From Ruegeria sp. 6PALISEP08 (GTDB lineage: Bacteria > Pseudomonadota > Alphaproteobacteria > Rhodobacterales > Rhodobacteraceae): DNA of 64,000 nucleotides. Position 1 is the first letter of the stretch. Every line of letters begins with the position of its first letter. Position numbers and translations under genes: made by a program. The stretch lies in NCBI RefSeq assembly GCF_001238295.1, contig NZ_LGXZ01000017.1, positions 1-64,000 on the forward strand. The letters run 5' to 3'. The notes below the pieces were generated by a model. The model did no database searches. It worked only from the letters and a program-made list of their open reading frames with translations, and was not told where the DNA came from. Below, in pieces: positions 9,968 to 17,996 of this stretch.

Positions 9968-10092
9968 CTACGTCCCCCCTTTGAATGCATATTCTGTGTT
10001 AGAATGAAATATAATTGCAAATACTTATGTGTGGTTGTGTCAGGTTATCATCATGCGCAGAATGCGTGCCTGTATACTTAAAAATGATATGA

Positions 10093-10597
10093 ATGATAGA
10101 AGATGAAACTTCTGTCAAAACCAATTTGACCCGCCAGCGTGACTGGTCACAGCGTGGAGAAAGGCTTGTCATGGACGTCCCTTCGGATCATGGGGACGCA
10201 GACCTTTATTGCAGGCCTGAGTGTGAATGCCTTGATCGCACCATGGGCTATCAAAGGTGCGATGGACGGAGAGGCCTTTGCCGCTTACGTCGAACAAGTT
10301 CTGGTCTCTGAATTGGCGCCGGGAACAGTTGTCATCCTCGAGAACCTCACCACGCACAAGAACGTTGCTGTTTCCAAAGCCATGCGAGATGCGGGCTGTT
10401 GGTTCCTCTTTTTGCCACCATACAGCCCCGACCTGAACCCGATTGAGATGGCGTTCTCGAAGCTCAAGGCGCACCTGCGACGGGTCGGGGCACGCACCTT
10501 CACGGACATGTTCGATGCCCTCTCGGAAATCTGCGATCTCTTCTCACCCGAAGAGTGCCGGAACTACTTTCAGGCCGCCGGATATGTCTCAGGTTAA
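10093..10597 (+). pseudogene. IS630-family transposase remnant
   Basis: The first part, IEDETSVKTNLTRQRDWSQR (from about 10093), matches the start of the IS630 catalytic domain. Near 10190 the frame shifts, and the rest (to the stop at 10597) reads TFIAGLSVNALIAPW, VVILENLTTHK and LFLPPYSPDLNPIE, the last being the hallmark C-terminal block. The N-terminal DNA-binding part is missing. The usual second catalytic aspartate (in VxxDNLxxHK) is a glutamate here. No flanking terminal inverted repeats or TA duplication are evident. It is a dead fragment between the acyltransferase and GtrA genes. Confidence 0.85.
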
Positions 10598-10609
10598 AAC
10601 TCGGTCGCT

Positions 10610-11014
10610 CTAGTTCGTTTTGCGAAACACCCAGAGCGTCGAAATCACATAGTTAGTAACAAATGAGGCGCCGATCGCAACCAACAGGATAAACCAGAAA
10701 GGCAGGGCAGTCACATATCCCAGTCCTGCCACTACTGCGAGACGGGTCACCAAAGATGACAGGACCGCCAGAAGGTATTTCCCATATCCCAGGAGCGAGA
10801 TTGTGCTTTTGTCGGTGTGTTCATAGCTAAAGATATTATGTCCGCAGTAATTGACTGCCGACCCTAGGACAAAGCCGCAGGTCGAGGCGAAGACATATGA
10901 TGCGGAAAAGGCAAGGACGAGCAGCAGTGCCAGCAGATAATCCGCAATCGTCCCGACAACGCTGATACTCAGAAACCTGAAGAACAGGTGCTTGTCTTTG
11001 AGATTTGAGATCAT
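10610..11014 (-). CDS. GtrA family membrane protein
   Basis: A 134-residue protein with four membrane helices. FFRFLSISVVGTIADYLLA at the N-terminus and FVTNYVISTLWVFRK at the C-terminus are classic GtrA-family ends. GtrA-like proteins are thought to flip polyprenyl-phosphate-linked sugars. A DPM1-like GT2 and two GT39-like transferases lie upstream on the other side of the IS630 remnant, so this may complete a three-part side-chain glycosylation system. The beta-helix gene is 121 bases upstream on the same strand. Confidence 0.85.
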   Translation of the reverse strand: MISNLKDKHLFFRFLSISVVGTIADYLLALLLVLAFSASYVFASTCGFVLGSAVNYCGHNIFSYEHTDKSTISLLGYGKYLLAVLSSLVTRLAVVAGLGYVTALPFWFILLVAIGASFVTNYVISTLWVFRKTN

Positions 11015-11135
11015 GGCTTTGGCGCCTCGGGCTAATCACTGGCGGAAGAGAGAGGATAAAATCGGCTTAGGTTCAACGGGTTTTTGATGGACAGAATAAG
11101 GACAGCGCGACCGCAGGGTTCCGGTCGGATACTGC

Positions 11136-12410
11136 CTATCGTCGGGTTGGATAGCTTTTTACCAATGATGAGCCAGCATTGAGGCGTTCGATCTCGCTGT
11201 CTGGGCGCACACCATATTCATGAAATCCGTTTGCAGGCCCGGTCGCATAATAAATGAACTCGCGATCGTAGTATCCCTGTGCTGAAGGGGACTGATCCTG
11301 AACAATAGCGTTATTGAGGACAACCCAGTCGCGCTGGTTTTCGAACCCCTTGATGCCGCTGACGACGTTCTGTTCGATGACGACATGGCGTGAGGACGCA
11401 ATGTTGATACGCGGAATAGTGATGCCTCCGTCCTTGCTGCGCCGCACCCGAATGATTGAGTTCTTGCGGATCGACAGGTTGTCGGTACCGTCCACCGAGA
11501 TGCCGTGAACATGCGCATTATAGATGACGTTGTTCTCGATCAGGACATTCTGGTGGCGCAATTGGGGGTCGTTCATGTTCTTGCCGCTGCTGCCAATGAA
11601 TATGGTCTGAGTGTAATCCCCGCGACCGATATCGAAGACATTGTCGCGGATGACGATGTCAGAGCTACGCAGGCCGGAACTGCGCATGATCTGAATCATG
11701 TCCCGGTGATCGCGGTTCGGGACGCCCCGGAAGTTGTGCAGGCGATTGCCTTCGACCAAAAGGCCTGCGATGCCGCCAAATCCCATACCGTCTGACCGGA
11801 TGTCGTATATTTCATTGCCTCTCAATGTAATGTCTGTGCCGTGGCCACCGGTCACGGCTTTCCACCACTTCCTGAAAGTGTTGTTCAGAATATTGACCGA
11901 GGAGCTGCCCTTGAAGCGCAGACCGCGCCCGTGCCCGACGCCGGAATTGTGGTCCCCGTCGAAAACAGAGTTGGCGATTGTTATCCTGTGGCTGTCTTTG
12001 ATGCTGAACGGGTTGATCGAATCCTTGTCCCCTGGAGAGTAGACGTAGTCGAAGGCCAGCCCATCGAGCGTGACATTGCCAGCTTTGTTCAAGCGCAGCT
12101 CGGTGAAGCAGGCGGGCGATCCGGGAGCGGCTGACCGGATCGTGACAGGTTTGGGGAAAGATTTTTTGATTTTCAAAGAGCCGTAATTGCCGCCGTCCAG
12201 AACGAGTGTTTCACCGCCCTTCGCTTTTTTGATTGCAGCAGACAGTTCTGAAGGGGTGCGGATGCTCTGGCCGTTGGCTGCTTTGGCCACATTCGTTGTG
12301 ATCTTTGGGTTCGTACAGGCCGAGGCCGCAGATAGCGATGCTGGGAGGGACAGCAGAATCAGGCAGGCGCAAGCCAGTACTCCGACAGAGGTGTATATGT
12401 GTCGCTGCAT
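11136..12410 (-). CDS. Secreted right-handed parallel beta-helix protein
   Basis: A 424-residue exported protein. Residues 1-30 form a signal peptide with a long hydrophobic core and SLSAASA near the cleavage site. The rest is a pectate-lyase-like beta-helix built from turns such as NVTLDGLAF, ITIANSVFDGD, VNILNNTF and VLIENNVIYNAHVHGI. RSDGMGFGG (205-213) and DHRDMIQ (234-240) are strikingly conserved in the divergent neighbour at 12870 and may mark the active groove. This fold is used by polysaccharide lyases and C5-epimerases. With an AlgD-like dehydrogenase in the window, either role is possible; the reaction is not proven. Confidence 0.75.
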   Translation of the reverse strand: MQRHIYTSVGVLACACLILLSLPASLSAASACTNPKITTNVAKAANGQSIRTPSELSAAIKKAKGGETLVLDGGNYGSLKIKKSFPKPVTIRSAAPGSPACFTELRLNKAGNVTLDGLAFDYVYSPGDKDSINPFSIKDSHRITIANSVFDGDHNSGVGHGRGLRFKGSSSVNILNNTFRKWWKAVTGGHGTDITLRGNEIYDIRSDGMGFGGIAGLLVEGNRLHNFRGVPNRDHRDMIQIMRSSGLRSSDIVIRDNVFDIGRGDYTQTIFIGSSGKNMNDPQLRHQNVLIENNVIYNAHVHGISVDGTDNLSIRKNSIIRVRRSKDGGITIPRINIASSRHVVIEQNVVSGIKGFENQRDWVVLNNAIVQDQSPSAQGYYDREFIYYATGPANGFHEYGVRPDSEIERLNAGSSLVKSYPTRR

Positions 12411-12869
12411 AAGAAGGGACCCGCTTTAATCGCTACTACTATGCGAAAAGGCTACGAGTGCGGATGAGTCGTGTCCACAACCGTGTATGAGCGGTGCTTG
12501 GGGTGTTTTGGCAGGCAAATTGCACCGGGTGACGTAAGGGTACCGGGCAATTCACCGCCGACGCCAGTTGGTGATACGCGAGGACACGCCTGAAAAAAGG
12601 CTTTTCTGTGACCATTGTTGCGACTTGAGAATCAATTCGTAAAACCTGATGTCACCGCCAAGGGAAGAGGAACAATTCCCGGTATCGAGTACTCGAGTTC
12701 ACTCGGAAATGACAGCAATTGGGCAATATTGTCCCAATACAGGCAACAGTTTCCAAACATAGCCATATTCTGGCCCCTCTGTCGCCTTCGTGCGGCTGTT
12801 CCTTCTGTCCTGGGTGTGCGGGATCTCGTGCGCTGCCACTCACAGCGCCTATGAAACAGAAGGTGAAAT
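12411..12869. other. Divergent intergenic region between the two beta-helix genes
   Basis: It separates two head-to-head paralogs and must hold both promoters. It contains a palindrome CGAGTACTCG near 12675-12684 and the dyad at 12719-12737. GAAGGTGAAAT precedes the ATG at 12870. No small gene is supported in it. Confidence 0.5.
12719..12737. promoter_or_regulatory. Palindromic operator-like site
   Basis: TTGGG and CCCAA flank an internal palindrome CAATATTG with one extra T, giving a compact dyad in the shared control region of the two beta-helix genes. Its role as a regulator site is inferred from symmetry and position only. Confidence 0.3.
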
Positions 12870-14918
12870 ATGTCGACGACAATCACGGTAACCTCTGCAG
12901 CGGAACTGAACCAGGCTCTGTCTCAGGCGAAAGGTGGGGAAACAATACTGCTTGCGGCAGGTGATTACGGGACTTTGAATCTGGATGGGAAATCAGGTTT
13001 CAACATCAACTACGCATCGAACGTAACGATCAAATCGGCAGACCCCAATGCGCCTGCCACAATCTCAGAGATGACGCTGGATGGCGCATCGAACATAACC
13101 TTCGAAAACATTACGTTCGATTACACGTTCAACGGTGAATCAACGAGCTATAAACCGTTTGAAGTCAAAAACAGCGCAAACATCACGATCAAGGATTCAA
13201 TCTTTGATGGTGATCTGGCCCGGGGTGTTTCTGCCATTGACGATGGTTATGGAACGGGGAAAGCCCTGGCGGTGCGGGACAGCTCGGATATCGTTATCGA
13301 CAACAATGAATTCTATGACTGGTGGAAGGGGCTGAGTGTCGGCGCCAGCACCAACGTCACTGTCTCGGGTAATGATGTGCATTCGCTCCGTTCTGATGGG
13401 ATGTCGTTTGGCGGGAACCAAAACCTTCTGATCGAGAACAACTACCTTCACGATTTCCGCGCTTCGCCCAATTCCGCGGACCACCGGGACATGATCCAGT
13501 TTTCAAAGGGGCTTGGACCCAGTGACAGTGTGATCATCCGGGACAACGTGTTCGACATGGGGACGGGAACACACGCTCAGACGATTTTTATGGGCAACGG
13601 TAAAACCGATCCCAACGATCCTGCCATGTTCTACACGAACATTCTGATCGAAGATAACGTAATCTACAACGCCCACACTCATGGGATCACGGTTACCGGT
13701 GCCAAGGACCTGACGATCTCGCACAACACTATTCTGGCCGTGGACCGGGCTAAGACAGGTGGGATCACGATTCCGAAAATCAACGTAAGCTCGACCTCGC
13801 AGGACGTTACAATTGACGGGAATGTCGTTTCCGGTGTTGCCGGGCATAACGGTCAATCGGACTGGACGGTCATTGACAATGTCTATGTTCAAAACACGGA
13901 CCCGAGCGCGCCTAACCACTACGACAACATGTTTGTCTATTATGCGACTGCGGCACAGGACGGGTACAATCAATACGGTGTTATTCCGGGCAGTGCAGTT
14001 GATACGATGAATGCCGGTTCGGATCTCGCGATGCAATTTCCTATGTCTTACGATGCATGGGTTGGTAGCACAGGGGTCAGCGCGCCACCCGCGTCGATCA
14101 ATCCCGGCCCGGCGCCAACGCAGCCGGATAACAGCACACCTCCGACCCAGCCGGACAGCGGCACGCCTCCGACCCAGCCGGACACGGGAACAGAGCAGCC
14201 GGATAGCGGCACGCCTCCGACCCAGCCGGATACGGGAACAGGGCAGCCAGACAGCAGTACGCCTCCGACCCAGCCAGATACTGGCGGCACGGGGACTGCA
14301 CAGGGGCAGGTGATAGTCGATGATTATGCACTCGATATCGCTGGCTTGCCCGGCAACGGCCAAGCAGAATTTATAGGGGATGCCTCAGTTGTGGACACGG
14401 CCTCTGGCTCTGCCATTCATTTTGACGGCAAGGGTGATGCGGTAAAACTCGGTCGCCTGCAGGAGTTCGAGTCTTCGGACCAACTGGCATTTACCGTCGA
14501 GTTTACCAGAGATGAGGCGGATGGCAGCGATCAGCGCCTGGTCTGGAACAAAGGCCGCGTGGGTCTGACCTTGGAGGATGACGGGCTGGTTGCGCATGTT
14601 CAGAACAATGATGCCAAGTTCAGCAAAGGGTTCAAGGTCGATAATATCGGTCTCAACGACACCGATACGCACCAGATTACAGTCTTGGTCGATGAAACGG
14701 CGGATCGTCTTCAGGTTCTGGTCGACGATGTGCTGGTCCTTGAAGAAACCTCGGTGGATTTCGACTTTTCCGATGCGCATGGCGGCAGACAATGGGGTTG
14801 GAACCTCGGATCAACCCGCAAGGATCACGTAGACGGTGAAATCAGCCATTTTGCCGTTGATGACGACGTCACCTTCGTTGACTCGTCAGCTACACAGGGC
14901 GATTGGTTGGGGGGGTAA
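12870..14918 (+). CDS. Beta-helix protein with Pro/Thr-rich linker and LamG-like C-terminal domain
   Basis: A 682-residue protein in three parts. Residues 1-400 form a right-handed beta-helix homologous to the divergent neighbour, with RSDGMSFGG (174-182), DHRDMIQ (204-210) and ILIEDNVIYNAHTHGI. A TPPTQPD-type repeat linker spans about 417-473. Residues 480-682 look like a LamG/concanavalin-type lectin domain (AIHFDGKGDAVKLG, DRLQVLVDDVLV). There is no N-terminal signal peptide, and I see no RTX nonapeptides, so the export route is unclear; type I secretion with an atypical C-terminal signal is possible. The likely role is polysaccharide binding plus cleavage or epimerisation. GAAGGTG lies before the ATG. 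Confidence 0.75.
   Translation: MSTTITVTSAAELNQALSQAKGGETILLAAGDYGTLNLDGKSGFNINYASNVTIKSADPNAPATISEMTLDGASNITFENITFDYTFNGESTSYKPFEVKNSANITIKDSIFDGDLARGVSAIDDGYGTGKALAVRDSSDIVIDNNEFYDWWKGLSVGASTNVTVSGNDVHSLRSDGMSFGGNQNLLIENNYLHDFRASPNSADHRDMIQFSKGLGPSDSVIIRDNVFDMGTGTHAQTIFMGNGKTDPNDPAMFYTNILIEDNVIYNAHTHGITVTGAKDLTISHNTILAVDRAKTGGITIPKINVSSTSQDVTIDGNVVSGVAGHNGQSDWTVIDNVYVQNTDPSAPNHYDNMFVYYATAAQDGYNQYGVIPGSAVDTMNAGSDLAMQFPMSYDAWVGSTGVSAPPASINPGPAPTQPDNSTPPTQPDSGTPPTQPDTGTEQPDSGTPPTQPDTGTGQPDSSTPPTQPDTGGTGTAQGQVIVDDYALDIAGLPGNGQAEFIGDASVVDTASGSAIHFDGKGDAVKLGRLQEFESSDQLAFTVEFTRDEADGSDQRLVWNKGRVGLTLEDDGLVAHVQNNDAKFSKGFKVDNIGLNDTDTHQITVLVDETADRLQVLVDDVLVLEETSVDFDFSDAHGGRQWGWNLGSTRKDHVDGEISHFAVDDDVTFVDSSATQGDWLGG
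14118..14288 (+). repeat. In-gene tandem repeat coding for TQPD(S/T)GTPP units
   Basis: About five imperfect copies of units coding for TQPDSGTPP or TQPDTGTEQPDSGTPP, making a flexible Pro/Thr/Asp linker between the beta-helix and lectin-like domains. The near-identical DNA copies make copy number likely to vary between strains. Confidence 0.85.
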
Positions 14919-14961
14919 TCCAACACCGCGTCACAGGCGCGCATGGAACAAATGAAAAAGC

Positions 14962-14997
14962 ATTTTGGCCGGGTGTAAACTTGCACCTGGCCAAAAT
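14962..14997. terminator. Strong hairpin after the beta-helix/LamG gene
   Basis: ATTTTGGCC and GGCCAAAAT form a perfect 9-base outer stem, extended inward by GGTG/CACC with mismatches. It lies 44 bases after the stop at 14918. The A/T-rich stem ends resemble a bidirectional intrinsic terminator, though no long T-run follows. Confidence 0.55.
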
Positions 14998-15084
14998 AGC
15001 ATTGAAGGATAGCTCCATCGTAGGTGTGCGCATCTGATGCAATGGATACAGGCGATGCTGAAAGTTATGGGTTTTTTTTGAGTT

Positions 15085-15876
15085 ATGATTTTATCTGATA
15101 ATCACCGCTTCGTATTCATTCATATACCCAAATGCGCCGGCACGTCGGTGCGCAATGCGGTTCTGCCCTTTCATGATGCAGATGTAAGATTTCTGAAAGA
15201 GGTCGAACGTCACCCGGAACTGGGTGAGATAGATTACCGCCATCTGCCCCTTGCGCTTTTGCACGATCTCGATCCCGAGGCCTTCCGGAAGCTGCAGGAT
15301 TATGACAGCTACGCTTTGCTGCGTGATCCGTTCCGGCGTTTCCAGTCTGCGATGTCGCAACGGGCCAAGATGTATCTGGGCAAGGAGTTTGCGCAACTTG
15401 ATGATGATGAACTGCGCGGAGAAACCCAAAAGGTCATTGCGTACCTGCGTTCCGGTCCTGAGGTGGTTGCCTCTGATTACATTCACTTCTCGCGGCAATC
15501 CGATTTTATCAGGTTCAATGGTGAGCGGCTGGTGCAGCACCTCTATCCGGTTGAACGGCTTGATTTGCTCGTTCAGGCGCTTTCCCGGCAGATCGGCACG
15601 GACATGCTGGAAATCGGGCACGCAAACAAGACAACTGTATTTCGTCATCCGGCTCTGAAACGCGCCACATATAAAGGCAGTGCGCTGGCCCGGCGATTAT
15701 TGCCTGCCCCAGTGCATGAAACCTTGCGCGTCTCTGCCCGGCGCGTGTTGATGAAGCCGGGGAGCATCCAGCCGCATCCCGTTTTCTGTGAACCCGATGT
15801 GCAGAACTTTGTCCGGGAATATTACGCTGCCGATATTGCGTTATATCAGGAGGTTCTGGCAGATGTGGCCGCGTGA
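15085..15876 (+). CDS. Sulfotransferase family 2 protein
   Basis: A 263-residue PAPS-dependent sulfotransferase, probably acting on a polysaccharide or its precursor. HIPKCAGTS (13-21) is the 5'-phosphosulfate binding loop and RDPFRRFQSAMSQ (from residue 80) the 3'-phosphate binding motif. The length and the KCAGTS form fit the Sulfotransfer_2 group, which includes carbohydrate sulfotransferases. It stands alone after the hairpin at 14962 and is followed 32 bases later by a second sulfotransferase-like gene on the same strand. Confidence 0.85.
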   Translation: MILSDNHRFVFIHIPKCAGTSVRNAVLPFHDADVRFLKEVERHPELGEIDYRHLPLALLHDLDPEAFRKLQDYDSYALLRDPFRRFQSAMSQRAKMYLGKEFAQLDDDELRGETQKVIAYLRSGPEVVASDYIHFSRQSDFIRFNGERLVQHLYPVERLDLLVQALSRQIGTDMLEIGHANKTTVFRHPALKRATYKGSALARRLLPAPVHETLRVSARRVLMKPGSIQPHPVFCEPDVQNFVREYYAADIALYQEVLADVAA

Positions 15877-15908
15877 TTTGAGGTTCGGGTGAAAAGTGGA
15901 GTGAGCGG

Positions 15909-16805
15909 GTGCGACCGATACAGGAATGGCGCATACATTTTGGGGCGCATAAGACGGCGACGACGCATCTGCAGGACACATTGCTCGCGCATCGGGATCA
16001 GCTGGCGAAAAAAGGCATAGATTACGTTCCCAGAGAGGTATTCGGACCTCTGCAACGACGCTATTCCAACCCAAATCACTGGCGGCGGCGGTTCTGGTCT
16101 GCACCGCTGGCCTATCAGTTCCGGCGTTATGTCGATGCGTTGCGCAATGGTGCTGAAACGGTCTTGTTGTCGGATGAGGATTTGCTTGGATATTCCGACG
16201 ATCTGCTTGCACCCGGTCTCTATCCGTCATTTCGGGGAGAGCATCTTGTGAATGCGCTGTCAGGTGGGGGAACGGTCAAACTTTTTCTCGGTATCCGGGC
16301 TTATGACAAGCTGCTGCCATCAGCTTATGCTCAGATGCTCAAGACTTTTGCGCCCAGACCGGAATGGGCTTTGCGGATCGGTGACGCAGTTCTTGATGCG
16401 CCGCCCAGTTGGCCCGACCTCATCGGACGGCTTTTGACCGCTTTTCCCAACGCCAGCCTTCAGGTCTGGAAACACGAAGATTATCGGGTGTGCTGGCAGG
16501 AGATTTTGACGGAATTCGCGGGTCGGGATGTCGGGATCTTTCCGGACTTGCCCCCGCCGGAACGCACGACCTCGCCATCACATGAGGCGATCCGCAGAGC
16601 GGAAGATCTGGACAGGTCCTTATCGGTTCAGGAGCGGCGAGCCTGCGTCAAACGTATTTACTACGAAGAATTGCCCGCCGGACCAGACCGGTCTCGGTTT
16701 CACCCATACCGGCCCGAGACCGTCGCCGCCTTACAGCAGAAATATGCGCAAGACCTGCAACGGATCGAACGTGAATATCCTGGGATGCTGTTCCAGGCGC
16801 CCTGA
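15909..16805 (+). CDS. Sulfotransferase-like P-loop protein
   Basis: A 298-residue protein starting at GTG. FGAHKTATTHLQ (11-22) is a P-loop-like phosphosulfate binding motif of the type seen in bacterial sulfotransferase-like proteins in capsule loci. VLLSDEDLLG and VKLFLGIRAYDKLLPSAY follow, the latter in the place of the 3'-phosphate site, with an IRxYDxxLPSAY pattern shared by this uncharacterised group. It is probably co-transcribed with the preceding sulfotransferase and ends 12 bases from the end of the convergent Caps_synth gene. PAPS use is inferred from the motif. Confidence 0.65.
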   Translation: MRPIQEWRIHFGAHKTATTHLQDTLLAHRDQLAKKGIDYVPREVFGPLQRRYSNPNHWRRRFWSAPLAYQFRRYVDALRNGAETVLLSDEDLLGYSDDLLAPGLYPSFRGEHLVNALSGGGTVKLFLGIRAYDKLLPSAYAQMLKTFAPRPEWALRIGDAVLDAPPSWPDLIGRLLTAFPNASLQVWKHEDYRVCWQEILTEFAGRDVGIFPDLPPPERTTSPSHEAIRRAEDLDRSLSVQERRACVKRIYYEELPAGPDRSRFHPYRPETVAALQQKYAQDLQRIEREYPGMLFQAP

Positions 16806-16817
16806 GCCGCGAAAAGG

Positions 16818-17720
16818 TCAAACGGCCTTTGGGCGTTTCAGGGGTTCGGTTTCGTCAACATGCAGCAGGGATTTTGCAATTGCCAGTTTCTGCTTATCCC
16901 ATTGCCAGCGCAATTTTTGTACCGGTGCTGCGCCATTATCCAGAATGCGGGCTATTCTGGCGGTGTCGCGGTTGCGAATGACACAGTCATGGACCAGATG
17001 CGGCCCCAAACACCCGATTTTGGGAACTTGACGCCAGGCGCGGCGGAATGGGCGGCGCATGTAGATCAGCAGCTCAAAGAGTGTCTGGCACCAGAAATAG
17101 AGATGGGGTTTCTGACGTTTTTCCCAGTAGCGGACGCTGTAGTTGTACCAGTCCACCATGATCGGGCTGCCGGGTTCCGCGGCCAGGAACCAGGTTGCAA
17201 CCTCGCGGGTATATCCGGGCCAGGTGAACCACCGGGTTTCCGGGGTCCAGAAGAACGCGAAGAACCCCCGTTGCCCGACAATCGGCAGCCATTCGTCCAG
17301 CGGTTTGATGCAAAAGGCCGTCGCGTCTGCCCAGACGCCGCCATGGTCTTTCAGCAGTTTGAAGCGCAGGATGTTGGAATAGGATTGAATCGACATTTCC
17401 GGCGACAAGGGAGGCAGATCGACGAAATCCTTGACCGTATTCCGATCGAGAACACGTATCGTCCAGCCCGGGTTTTTGGCCTGCCAGGACGCGATGCACA
17501 TTTTCACGACTTCCGGGGCCTCGTCGATACCTTTGTCCCAGAACATCCAGATGTTGCGCGGAATTGTCCGCGGGACTGCGGCTTCAAAGCCATCCGGTTG
17601 CGCTTTTCCGATTTTCCGAGTGACCTTGCGCACCAGGCTGCGGAGCTTCTTAACTTTAACCAGAGATACAAAAAACAAAATCCAAGGGTTTCTCGCCAAT
17701 TTAGTCGCTCCTATGGTCAC
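16818..17720 (-). CDS. Capsular polysaccharide synthesis (Caps_synth/Och1-like) glycosyltransferase
   Basis: A 300-residue GT-A-type transferase of the capsular polysaccharide synthesis family. IPRNIWMFWDKG (53-64) and the later GGVWADATAF (127-136) followed by KPLDEWL are signature segments; the WAD portion stands where Och1-like enzymes keep their DxD metal site. A short basic N-terminal stretch with a possible membrane anchor (12-24) precedes the domain. The first usable codon is GTG at 17720. The polymerase gene diverges from it across 276 bases. Confidence 0.8.
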   Translation of the reverse strand: MTIGATKLARNPWILFFVSLVKVKKLRSLVRKVTRKIGKAQPDGFEAAVPRTIPRNIWMFWDKGIDEAPEVVKMCIASWQAKNPGWTIRVLDRNTVKDFVDLPPLSPEMSIQSYSNILRFKLLKDHGGVWADATAFCIKPLDEWLPIVGQRGFFAFFWTPETRWFTWPGYTREVATWFLAAEPGSPIMVDWYNYSVRYWEKRQKPHLYFWCQTLFELLIYMRRPFRRAWRQVPKIGCLGPHLVHDCVIRNRDTARIARILDNGAAPVQKLRWQWDKQKLAIAKSLLHVDETEPLKRPKAV

Positions 17721-17889
17721 CCGCAGGTGTTTTAGCTGCCAATTCGATGTGGCACCAGACGTCTGTCAAAAAGTGAAATACCATTCGCTGACACTGTTGC
17801 TTCGTGGATGTAAAATGGAAACAGAGCGGCGATTTGACGACCATTGTCCTGAACATGTTCCAACGCAAGCGGTGCGATTCAGTTCTGCG

Positions 17890-17919
17890 TTGCGACCGGG
17901 ACAATGGTGTCGGTATACT
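17890..17919 (+). promoter_or_regulatory. Sigma-70-like promoter for the polymerase gene
   Basis: TTGCGA and TATACT are separated by 18 bases, about 80 bases before the TTG start at 17997. It is the only good -35/-10 pair I noticed in the divergent gap between the Caps_synth gene and the polymerase gene. Confidence 0.4.
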
Positions 17920-17996
17920 ATTTTGCGGGTGTCTGGTGCGCATCGGATATCTGAGCGAAACCGAAACGAGCAGCTCATAAAGGAAGTGGATGCGTT

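Noticed and set aside
14118-14288. Possible CRISPR-like repeats
   Set aside because: The repeats are in frame, have no unique spacers of constant length, and code for a Pro/Thr linker. No cas gene is present.
13503-14363. A 286-codon minus-strand frame with Arg-rich repeats
   Set aside because: The repeats come from the antisense of the TQPD linker; the beta-helix gene on the plus strand is clearly real.
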